Positions 53,401-61,601 of a stretch of 64,000 nucleotides of DNA are shown one piece after another. Origin of the DNA: CAJXZP01 sp963974475 (lineage in GTDB: Bacteria; Bacteroidota; Bacteroidia; Flavobacteriales_G; Salibacteraceae); assembly GCA_963974475.1 (NCBI GenBank), contig CAXBCR010000010.1:43658-107657 (forward strand). Reading direction: 5' to 3'. The stretch's first letter is position 1, and each line of letters opens with the position of its first letter. The notes under the pieces are model-generated. The model searched no databases. It had not been told where the DNA came from and worked only from the letters and a program-made list of their open reading frames with translations. The translations under genes were made by a program, and so were the position numbers.

Positions 53401-56139
53401 ATGAAAATAGCATATATAGATAACAAACCATACGAAATTCAGGAAGGAGAAACCATGTTGGCGTTTATGAAACGTCACCTAGGTGATAAGCCTGTACCAA
53501 CGCTTTGTGACGCACCAAACCTAGACCCATTTGGTTCTTGTAGAGTTTGTAGTGTAGATGTAGCGCTTGAAGAAGGTGGTAAAACAAAGGCAATGGCGTC
53601 ATGCCACACTCCTATTTCGGAGGGAATGCACATTTTACCGAATACGCCAAATATTCAAAAATTACGTAAAAACATTCTGGAGTTGGTTATTTCTGACCAC
53701 CCTCTTTTATGTTTAACCTGTGAGGTGAGTGGAAATTGTGAATTGCAAGATGTAGCCGCAACGGTTGGCTTACGTGATGTACGTTACCCTGAAGGAGCAA
53801 ATCACTTAGACACTTCAAAAGATTTGTCGCATCCATATATGACTTCCGATTTATCGAAGTGTATTAACTGTTACCGTTGTGTAAGAGCCTGTGATGAAGT
53901 TCAAGGGCAATTGGTATTAAGTATGTCTGGTCGTGGGTTTAACAGCTCTATTATCAAAGGCATGGACCAGTCTTTTAACGATTCGGCATGTGTTTCTTGT
54001 GGCGCATGTGCGCAAGCATGTCCAACATCAGCAATTTCAGATATTTTTGAATCTAAAAGTGTGGCTACCAAAGAGACCACACGTACCATCTGTACCTATT
54101 GTGGCGTAGGCTGTAACTTGGAAGTATCTACGTTAAACGGAGAAATTAAAAGTATTCAAGCGCCTTTAGACGCAGAGGTTAACCAAGGACACACCTGTGT
54201 AAAGGGGCGTTATGCATTTGGTTTCTATAATCACCCCGAAAGAATTCAAACTCCATTAATCAAAGTTGATGGCGAATTTGTTGAAGCTACTTGGGATGAG
54301 GCGTACGATAAAATTGCAAGTACATTCACTTCGCAAATAAAAGAGTTTGGTCCAGATTCAATTGCAGGAATTTCTTCTGCACGTTGTACCAACGAAGAAA
54401 ATTACTTAATGCAGAAATTTATTCGTGCCGTTGTGGGTACCAATAATATTGATGGATGTGCGCGTGTTTGCCACTCTCCTACTGCTTTAGGAATGCAACG
54501 TTCCTTTGGAACTGGAGCTGCAACTAACTCTGTAAAAGATTTAAAAGTTACGGATTGTATCATGGTTATTGGTGCAAATCCTAGTAGTGGTCACCCGGTA
54601 ACGGGAGCCAAAATGAAGCAATTCGCTATGAAGGGTAAAACGACTATCGTTATTGACCCAAGACGTACTGAATTAGCGGAATACGCTACCTATCACCTGC
54701 CTTTAAAACCAGGAACCAACGTAGCGTTATTGAATATGATGATGTATTTCATCTTATCAGAACATAAAGAAGACACATCGTTTATTGATACCCGTACCAA
54801 CGGATTTGATGATTTCAGAAAAAGCATTTTAAAATTAGATGTAGACGAAATGGAGCGCGTGACTGGTGTAGACCAAGCACTTGTTCGTGAGGCAGCTTTA
54901 GCTTATGCTAACGCACCAAACGCAATGAGTTTCCACGGTTTAGGAGTTACCGAACATTCTCAAGGAACTTATACGGTTCAGCAAATTGCAGATTTAGCAA
55001 TGTTGACCGGGAACATTGGTCGGCCGGGTGTGGGAGTTAATCCTTTACGTGGTCAAAATAATGTGCAAGGCTCTGCCGATATGGGCGTTCAACCCCATCA
55101 AGGTGCTGGGTATATGGACATCACTAAAGATGAAATAAACGCACAGTACCAAGATTTTTACGGAGTAGCAGTTCCCCAAGAAGTGGGATACAAAATTCCT
55201 GAAATGTTTGACGCTGCTTTAGACGGAACTTTGAAGTCGATGTGGATTATTGGGGAGGATGTGGTACAAACCGACCCGAACACTCAAAAGGTAATTAAAG
55301 CTTTAAATAACTTAGACTTATTGATTGTACAAGAGTTATTTATGACAGAAACTGCAATGCTTGCCGATGTCATTTTACCAGGTGCCTCTTTCTTAGAAAA
55401 GAGCGGAACATTTACCAACGGAGAACGTAGAGTTCAACGTGTGCAGCAGGTAGTTGAGCCAGTTGGAAATTCAAAAGCCGATGGACAAATCATTGTAGAC
55501 ATCATGAATAAAATGGGGTACGAACAACCTGACTATGATGCCGAAACAATGCTTGAAGAGATTAATCAAATCGTGCCTTTTTTCAAAGGTATTACTTGGG
55601 ATAGACTAGGTAAATACGGTCTTCAATGGCCAGTAGCCGAAGATGGAACCGATACACAAATTCTTCATCAAACTGAATTCAAAAACGGGAAAGGAAATCT
55701 AGCCTACTTTGATTGGAAAGAATCAGCAGAGCTTGTAGAGCATAGTAAAGACTATCCATATATCATTACCACAAACCGTGATTTAGAGCATTACAATTGT
55801 GGTGCGATGACACGTAGAACCAATAACGTATTGATTCATACGGAAGATGTACTCATGATGAATCCAACAGATGCCGTAAATAAAGGAATTACGGATGGTG
55901 ACATGGTTTGCGTAGAGTCTCCACGTGGTAAAGTAGATATTAGAGCCTCTATAACCGATGAAGTTAGACCGGGTGTACTGAGTACTACCTTCCACTTCCC
56001 CGAAATAATGGTGAATAACCTAACCGGTGATGTGCATGATACGGAAGCTAAATGTCCGGAATACAAAGTGGTAGCCGTTAATTTTAGAAAAGCAAAGAAT
56101 ACACACATGCGTAAGGCGGGTGAATTGGTTGAGAAATAG
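53401..56139 (+). CDS. Molybdopterin formate dehydrogenase, alpha subunit
   Basis: The 912-aa catalytic subunit has a NuoG-like N-terminus: [2Fe-2S] Cys36/47/50/68; a His100-Cys104-Cys107-Cys113 cluster; two ferredoxin-type sets (Cys154/157/160/164 and Cys197/200/203/207); and the Cys231/234/238/266 [4Fe-4S] next to Mo. The molybdenum ligand is Cys357 followed by His358 (ARVCHSPTALG), the formate-dehydrogenase form; selenocysteine is not used. The C-terminal domain binds molybdopterin-guanine dinucleotide. It oxidises formate to CO2. The gene is 18 bp after its partner. Confidence 0.9.
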   Translation: MKIAYIDNKPYEIQEGETMLAFMKRHLGDKPVPTLCDAPNLDPFGSCRVCSVDVALEEGGKTKAMASCHTPISEGMHILPNTPNIQKLRKNILELVISDHPLLCLTCEVSGNCELQDVAATVGLRDVRYPEGANHLDTSKDLSHPYMTSDLSKCINCYRCVRACDEVQGQLVLSMSGRGFNSSIIKGMDQSFNDSACVSCGACAQACPTSAISDIFESKSVATKETTRTICTYCGVGCNLEVSTLNGEIKSIQAPLDAEVNQGHTCVKGRYAFGFYNHPERIQTPLIKVDGEFVEATWDEAYDKIASTFTSQIKEFGPDSIAGISSARCTNEENYLMQKFIRAVVGTNNIDGCARVCHSPTALGMQRSFGTGAATNSVKDLKVTDCIMVIGANPSSGHPVTGAKMKQFAMKGKTTIVIDPRRTELAEYATYHLPLKPGTNVALLNMMMYFILSEHKEDTSFIDTRTNGFDDFRKSILKLDVDEMERVTGVDQALVREAALAYANAPNAMSFHGLGVTEHSQGTYTVQQIADLAMLTGNIGRPGVGVNPLRGQNNVQGSADMGVQPHQGAGYMDITKDEINAQYQDFYGVAVPQEVGYKIPEMFDAALDGTLKSMWIIGEDVVQTDPNTQKVIKALNNLDLLIVQELFMTETAMLADVILPGASFLEKSGTFTNGERRVQRVQQVVEPVGNSKADGQIIVDIMNKMGYEQPDYDAETMLEEINQIVPFFKGITWDRLGKYGLQWPVAEDGTDTQILHQTEFKNGKGNLAYFDWKESAELVEHSKDYPYIITTNRDLEHYNCGAMTRRTNNVLIHTEDVLMMNPTDAVNKGITDGDMVCVESPRGKVDIRASITDEVRPGVLSTTFHFPEIMVNNLTGDVHDTEAKCPEYKVVAVNFRKAKNTHMRKAGELVEK

Positions 56140-56150
56140 AGATTTAATTC

Positions 56151-56182
56151 ATTAAAAGGGTAACTTGGATCACCCTTTTAAT
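56151..56182 (+). terminator. Hairpin after the formate dehydrogenase operon
   Basis: ATTAAAAGGGT (56151-56161) pairs perfectly with ACCCTTTTAAT (56172-56182), loop 10 nt. The downstream T-run is short, so termination may be partial. Confidence 0.6.
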
Positions 56183-56197
56183 TTAAGACAACAAAAA

Positions 56198-56611
56198 ATG
56201 AACGAAGATATTAGATGGATTCAACGATTTGAAAACTACTTAAAGGCATTTGAAAACCTTAAAGAAGGGGTTGGTTTGTCTAATAACAGAAAACTATCCA
56301 ATTTAGAAGAGCAAGGTTTGGTTAAATCATTTGAGTTTACATTTGAGTTAGCTTGGAAAACTTTGAAAGATTATCTTACCTATATGGAAGTAGAAGTGAA
56401 ATTTCCTCGTGAAGTTTTAAAATCAGCGTTTAAATATGAATTAATTGATGACGGTGATATATGGATGGATATGCTACAGAAGAGAAATTTAATGGCTCAC
56501 ACTTATGATGAAACAAATGCTCAGACCGCAATTCAGTTAATTACTGGAAGCTATTTCTCTCAATTAGATAAAGTTAAAACACTTTTAAATGGAAAACGAA
56601 ATTCGAAATAA
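56198..56611 (+). CDS. HEPN-like partner of an MNT toxin-antitoxin pair (HI0074 family)
   Basis: The 137-aa helical protein matches the nucleotidyltransferase substrate-binding family: GLVKSFEFTFELAWKTLKDYL (about 40-60) and the KRNLMAHTYDE motif with Arg96 and His101 (R-x4-H of HEPN RNases). It overlaps the MNT gene by 23 bp. In HEPN/MNT pairs HEPN is usually the toxin and MNT the AMP-transferring antitoxin. The ATG at 56198 is chosen over a TTG 11 codons upstream. Confidence 0.88.
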   Translation: MNEDIRWIQRFENYLKAFENLKEGVGLSNNRKLSNLEEQGLVKSFEFTFELAWKTLKDYLTYMEVEVKFPREVLKSAFKYELIDDGDIWMDMLQKRNLMAHTYDETNAQTAIQLITGSYFSQLDKVKTLLNGKRNSK

Positions 56612-56912
56612 TTCGGGTATTAGCGAACCGAGTTTTGAAGTGATTCTAAATGTTTTCAAAGATTTTCCAGAAATTGAATCGGCTGTTTTATTTGGTAGTA
56701 GAGCATTAGGCACTTTCAAAAAGGGTAGCGACATTGACATTGCTATTTATGGTCCTAATCTAACCCCACAAACTTCTTTAAGCATATCATCAAAATTAAA
56801 TGAAAGCACACCTATACCCTATTATATAGATATTGTGGCGCCAAAGTTCCTTGATAGTACTAGTTTGATTGAACATATTAAACGTGTGGGTAAAATTATT
56901 TACACCGCATAG
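56589..56912 (+). CDS. Minimal nucleotidyltransferase (MNT) antitoxin
   Basis: The 107-aa product has the polymerase-beta-like core SAVLFGSRALGTFKKGSDID (31-50): GSRALG and Asp48/Asp50 as metal ligands, then IVAPKF further on. It probably AMPylates its HEPN partner. Translationally coupled to the HEPN gene. Confidence 0.88.
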   Translation: MENEIRNNSGISEPSFEVILNVFKDFPEIESAVLFGSRALGTFKKGSDIDIAIYGPNLTPQTSLSISSKLNESTPIPYYIDIVAPKFLDSTSLIEHIKRVGKIIYTA

Positions 56913-57179
56913 TCAAAATATCCTCCATAAAAAATTCCTCCTCAAGTTAACCTTAAGGTTTCATATTCTTCTAAAAACCAACCCCATGATAGCGACTAAA
57001 CCCTTTTCATTTTATTACATAATAAAATTATTTTATAGTTAATCAGCATCAACATGTGACAAAATATACGTTTCATTACCTGCTTCAACCCTTACCTTTG
57101 AATCCTGAAAAAGGATGCGTTTTTTTTAACTAATCCTTCCAGTCAATATCAATTAATAGTCTTATAATCAATAGTCAAG

Positions 57180-58515
57180 ATGGAAGACATGCTCTTTTAC
57201 GATAGGTTGCAATTCGCTTTCACTATCACTTTTCATTACATATTCCCGCAATTAACTATGGGGCTTTCATTGCTTATTGTCTTTTTCAAAGGGATGTATT
57301 TACGTACCAATACTGAAAAGTATAACGATGCGGCTAAATTCTTTATGAAGATATTCGCTATCAATTTCACCATGGGCGTGGTTACCGGAATACCGATGGA
57401 GTTTCAGTTTGGAACTAATTGGGCAAAATTCTCCGAACTCACTGGTGGAATCATCGGCCAAACTTTGGCCATGGAAGGAACGTTCTCCTTTTTCTTAGAA
57501 TCATCATTTTTAGCACTTTTTATTTTCGGAGAGAAATTAATGGGTCAAAAGCTTCATTTCCTTACCGGGTTTTTAGTGTTTCTAGGTTCTTGGGCCAGTG
57601 GATACTTCATTTTAGCCACCAACGCATGGATGCAAAACCCCGTAGGTTACGAAATTATGGAAAACGGAAAATTTGTTCTCCAACATTTTTCAGCCTTGTT
57701 TTCAAACCCTTGGCTAATTCCTGCATTTCTGCATAATCAAGTCGCATCTGTAGTCACATCTTCATTTGTAGTTGCGGCCATTGGCGCTTTTTACATATTA
57801 AGAGGTAAAAAGAATGTAGAGTACGGTAAACTATTTTTAAAAACGGGAGTGATTTTCGGGTTCATCTCAAGTATGCTTCTCGCCTTTCCTACTGGAGATT
57901 GGAATGCTAAAAATGTAGCAAAACTCCAACCAGCTTCATTTGCGGCTATGGAAGGTATTTTTAAAACCGAAGAAGCGGGTGCTGAAATAGTTTTGGTTGG
58001 CCAACCTAATATGGTGGAGAAAAAACTAGACAACAAAATAGCCGTTCCTAATGTTTTGAGTTTCCTCACCTACCAAACATGGGACACTCCGATACCCGGA
58101 ATGGATAAATTTAAAGCAGAAGAACTACCCACTAATATTCCTGGATTGTATTATTCTTACCATATTATGGTTGGCTTAGGAACCCTATTTATCGGTATAA
58201 TGTCTTTGGCGCTATTCCTATTTATGGCGTAAGAAATTGTTTAACTTTAAACCGCTTCTTTGGACAATCCTTTTCCTCGTCCCGTTTCCTTACATCGCCA
58301 ATCTAACCGGTTGGTATGTAGCTGAATTAGGTCGTCAACCATACTTAGTTTACGGATTACTAAAAACCGCAGAAGGAATCTCACCAACAGTCTCTTCGGG
58401 TAATACCCTCTTTACCTTACTTGGTTTTGGAGGGCTTTATTTCTTATTGGGTTTATTGTTTTTATTACTCGTTGGAAAAACAATTAATCACGGACCACAT
58501 CCTCAAAATCATTAA
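57180..58515 (+). pseudogene. cydA: Cytochrome bd oxidase subunit I, frameshifted
   Basis: Frame 1 (57180-58232) encodes 350 aa of CydA with heme ligand His19, Glu99 and Glu107 (AMEGTFSFFLES) and His185. It then stops after SLALFLFMA. The rest (LFNFKPLLWTIL, TGWYVAELGRQPYLVYGLL) is in the +1 frame up to 58515. Homologues read ...FLLWRKKLF..., and removing one T from the TTT at 58221-58223 gives FLLWRKKLFNFKP and a continuous protein of about 445 aa. Sequencing error, true mutation or programmed frameshifting are all possible. cydB follows 3 bp after. Confidence 0.88.
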
Positions 58516-58518
58516 GCT

Positions 58519-59592
58519 ATGGAAGTTATTTGGTATTTAATTATTGCAGTTGTGCTAGCCATATTTTTTGTATTGGATGGATACGACTTTGGCGTGGGGA
58601 TTATTCATCTTTTTTTAGCTAAAGAAGAAAAAGACAAAGAGGTTATCGCAAAATCTGCGGGATTGTTTTGGGATTCTAATGAAGTGTGGCTCGTTGCCGG
58701 TGGCGGTATGTTATTTATGGCCTTCCCTACATTTTATGCCTCGGTATTTAGTGGGTTTTACCTACCGCTAATTTTAGTCCTATGGTTGATTGTTTTTAGA
58801 GCTATCGGTTTAGAATTCCGTAATCAATTCAATTACCAAATGTGGAAAGACATCTGGGACAAAGCTTTTGGCGTATCTTGCTTATTGTTAGCACTATTCT
58901 TTGGTATGGCTTTAGGTAATGTTGTTCGAGGGGTAAATTTAGGGGGTGTTGAAAATGGTGTTTCTTTGTACGAACCGCACTACTTTTTTCTTCCTTTATG
59001 GAATGCTAGTTTTAGTCCCGTGAGCACACACCCCGGAGTTATTGATTGGTTTACTATCATTATCGGAGTAATATCGGTAATTGTTCTTGCCATTCACGGT
59101 GCAAATTGGATTATTCTTAAAACGAACTCCAGTATCAACGACAAGCTTCCAAAAGTGATTTTTAAACTTAGTATTGCCTTGGTCTTACTAACCATTTTAT
59201 CGCTATCTATTTGGGACTTAGTATCTCCTGCCCCATTCCATAATTTTTTGGATAAACCGTATTTAATTGTTTTTCCATTCATTTATTTCACAGGATTAAT
59301 TGGTACTGTTTTCATCCATAAATTGAAAAAGCCAATGTATGGGTTCATTGCCTCAACCATGCTTGTTTTAGGTGGGATTACCTCTTCCTTAGCATCTATG
59401 TTTCCGGTGATTTTACGGAGTACCAACAGTATTAATCCTGATTTAACTATCTATAATACAGCGACCAACAGTTATGGCTTGTCGGTAGGATTAAGCTGGG
59501 GAATCATAGGGTTTATTTTACTTTTTGTTTACCTAATCATACAAAAAAGATTGATGGGAGGCAAAATTGATAAAATGGATTACGGACATTAA
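58519..59592 (+). CDS. cydB: Cytochrome bd ubiquinol oxidase subunit II
   Basis: The 357-aa polytopic subunit has about eight hydrophobic helices. The N-terminus (WYLIIAVVLAIFFVLDGYDFGVGIIHLF) and the DGYDFG motif identify CydB, as do WDSNEVWLVAGGGMLFMAFP and the helix-rich C-terminus. With CydA it forms the cyanide-insensitive oxidase that reduces oxygen with quinol. Intact and in the same operon as the frameshifted cydA. Confidence 0.95.
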   Translation: MEVIWYLIIAVVLAIFFVLDGYDFGVGIIHLFLAKEEKDKEVIAKSAGLFWDSNEVWLVAGGGMLFMAFPTFYASVFSGFYLPLILVLWLIVFRAIGLEFRNQFNYQMWKDIWDKAFGVSCLLLALFFGMALGNVVRGVNLGGVENGVSLYEPHYFFLPLWNASFSPVSTHPGVIDWFTIIIGVISVIVLAIHGANWIILKTNSSINDKLPKVIFKLSIALVLLTILSLSIWDLVSPAPFHNFLDKPYLIVFPFIYFTGLIGTVFIHKLKKPMYGFIASTMLVLGGITSSLASMFPVILRSTNSINPDLTIYNTATNSYGLSVGLSWGIIGFILLFVYLIIQKRLMGGKIDKMDYGH

Positions 59593-59601
59593 TATTGGGA
59601 T

Positions 59602-59895
59602 ATGACATTGACCGTAATTGCACTTCTGAGTATTGTTTCTGGAATTGTAGGCGCAAATATATTCGGGCGAATTCAGTCCAAATACACTTTCGGCCTAACA
59701 GGAAATACGATTGCAGGCGTATTTGGTAGTATCTTTATTATCAAATCTTTTGGACGGTTGGGGTTCAACCCGTACGCAATTATTGAAAAAGGAATTGTCT
59801 CATGGAATTTATTAGCGTTCAACCTTATAGCATCCATATTTGGTGGTGTAATTCTGATTTTAATCCTAACCCACTTAAAACGATTTATGCATTGA
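59602..59895 (+). CDS. Small membrane protein after cydB
   Basis: The 97-aa product has three hydrophobic helices (about 1-17, 33-48, 70-92) joined by short loops with glycine patterns (GNTIAGVFGSIFIIKSFGRLG). It begins 10 bp after the cydB stop and is probably co-transcribed. It resembles small bd-oxidase accessory or glycine-zipper proteins in size, but no known family motif was recognised. Confidence 0.65.
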   Translation: MTLTVIALLSIVSGIVGANIFGRIQSKYTFGLTGNTIAGVFGSIFIIKSFGRLGFNPYAIIEKGIVSWNLLAFNLIASIFGGVILILILTHLKRFMH

Positions 59896-60088
59896 TTAGA
59901 ATTAACTTGAAAATCTCGATAACACATTTACTACGTTAGTCACAGTATATGAAAGTATAACATTTAATCAAAATTGATTAAGAAAACCCATAAGAAAACA
60001 CCTCCCACAATTCACATGAATCAAATTCCCGATTTTTATGTATATTGACATTTTATTACTCAATATTTTAAACTTTTAAATTCTTACA

Positions 60089-61078
60089 ATGAAAAAAATT
60101 TATCTATCCGTAATTGGGATAACCATGGCATCTAGCCTTTTTGCTCAAATCACATTAACACAAAACAACTCAACTCCGTTAATTGGAGAATCGTTTACCC
60201 TTATTTCAGAATCTACTGTCATGAATGTTGCTAACACGGGTGCAAACCAAACATGGGACTTTTCAGGAGTAACTGGAGGTCAACAAGGCATGAGTGCAAT
60301 ATCCTTATCAAATTCATTAGATCCCAGTTCGTTTCCAACAGCAACATTAGTAGAATCTTATGCTTCAAATGAAATTTATACATTGGCTTCTTCCACAGAA
60401 TACTCCCAAGTAGGGGTTTATATTCCTGGTACAGCCAGACTAATTAACTCAGACCCACGTGAAATTTTGAAATTTCCTCTAACCTATCAATCTGTTTTTA
60501 ATGAAACCTTCCTTGGAGAATTAACTAATCTAGCTTCAAATCAAGCTTTTACTAGAGGTGGAACGATTAAAATTGAGGCTGATGGCTACGGAGATGTCAC
60601 GCTACCCTATACCACTGTATCAAATGTGCTTAGGATCAAAACAACAGTTGATTATTCGGATATATTTCAAGGAAGCACCATCGCCTCTTATCAAGAAATT
60701 TTTTATCAATGGTTTGATGGAAATAATCACACTTACGTTGCTGCCTACAATGAGTTCTATGTGAATGGAACAATAAATACCACTACTGCTATAGTTTTAG
60801 ACCAATCATCTTTTGTTACTTCTGTACCAAATGTAAAGGGTGGTCAAACGAATTTGGTTACATTTTATCCAAACCCGGCTAAAAACGCAATTACCATTTC
60901 GCATGTAGAAAATATTGAATCTATTGCTATCATTGATTTAAAAGGCCAAGTTGTAAAAACATTTTCTCAATTAGCTAATCTACAAGTTTTAAATATATCT
61001 GAATTAAATTCAGGAATTTACTTCATTAAGTACCTTTCAAATAACGATACATTTACAGAGAAACTAATCGTTAGGTAA
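60089..61078 (+). CDS. T9SS-sorted secreted protein
   Basis: The 329-aa product has a Sec signal peptide (MKKIYLSVIGITMASSLFAQ). It has a beta-rich central part, with NTGANQTWDFSGVTGGQ, and a C-terminal sorting domain (VTFYPNPAKNAITISHVENI, then LNISELNSGIYFIKYL) recognised by T9SS. No catalytic residues are visible; substrate or partner unknown. Single gene with a good terminator. Confidence 0.85.
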   Translation: MKKIYLSVIGITMASSLFAQITLTQNNSTPLIGESFTLISESTVMNVANTGANQTWDFSGVTGGQQGMSAISLSNSLDPSSFPTATLVESYASNEIYTLASSTEYSQVGVYIPGTARLINSDPREILKFPLTYQSVFNETFLGELTNLASNQAFTRGGTIKIEADGYGDVTLPYTTVSNVLRIKTTVDYSDIFQGSTIASYQEIFYQWFDGNNHTYVAAYNEFYVNGTINTTTAIVLDQSSFVTSVPNVKGGQTNLVTFYPNPAKNAITISHVENIESIAIIDLKGQVVKTFSQLANLQVLNISELNSGIYFIKYLSNNDTFTEKLIVR

Positions 61079-61098
61079 CAAATTCAATTAACAGTGAG

Positions 61099-61136
61099 AG
61101 CGGCATTTAGAATTTCTATTTGCCGCTTTTTTTTTG
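61099..61136 (+). terminator. Terminator of the T9SS gene
   Basis: AGCGGCA (61099-61105) pairs with TGCCGCT (61121-61127) followed by a nine-T run. Confidence 0.85.
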
Positions 61137-61556
61137 CCCTTATTGAAAAATTTGTGGCCTTATATTTTCAATTCAATTTAAACTGCCGCAATTTCACGAA
61201 CACCCATGGTTCTCTAATCTATATATTTTATAGTTTTTGATATCGTCCTAATGGACAAATTGGTTGCAATAAACCTCTGTACCCCTTATGAATATTAGCC
61301 TTAGAAATGCTTCTAGCGGTTCATCTTTCTTAAATAATAAGCGTCATCCCCTTTTAATTGTATACAAGCATAATACCCGGAGTTTGGTAAGAAATAAATA
61401 GAACAGAAAGGATGTTAAAGGAATAATTCTGATTTCATCTCGCAAAAGTCTTTGGATAATTCTTTGGAGGGTGTTTAATGTTTTTGTTTTCAACATCTTC
61501 TTTCATAGCTTTACTTTTTGTGTATCGCTATTTCAGAACGTGACATTTAGACAAAG
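61137..61556. other. Gene-free gap, nothing supported
   Basis: About 420 bp between two convergent T9SS genes. A 37-codon open frame (61288-61401) lacks a promoter and similarity; no RNA gene, repeat or operator that I can support was seen. Confidence 0.5.
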
Positions 61557-61588
61557 AAAAAGGGCGTCCAATTGAACGCCCTTTTTTG
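61557..61588 (-). terminator. Terminator of the SprB-repeat gene
   Basis: AGGGCGT (61561-61567) pairs with ACGCCCT (61576-61582), with A's and T's on either side. Read on the minus strand it is followed by a T-run. Confidence 0.8.
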
Positions 61589-61601
61589 AATTTAATGTTA
61601 A

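Noticed and set aside
57102..57127. ATCCT/AGGAT hairpin and T-run before cydA, with TACCTTTG at 57093
   Set aside because: The stem overlaps the expected start of transcription and is too weak to call an attenuator; no -33 box was found.
61288..61401. 37-codon open frame in the gap between two T9SS genes
   Set aside because: No promoter, no similarity that I recognise and low coding character.
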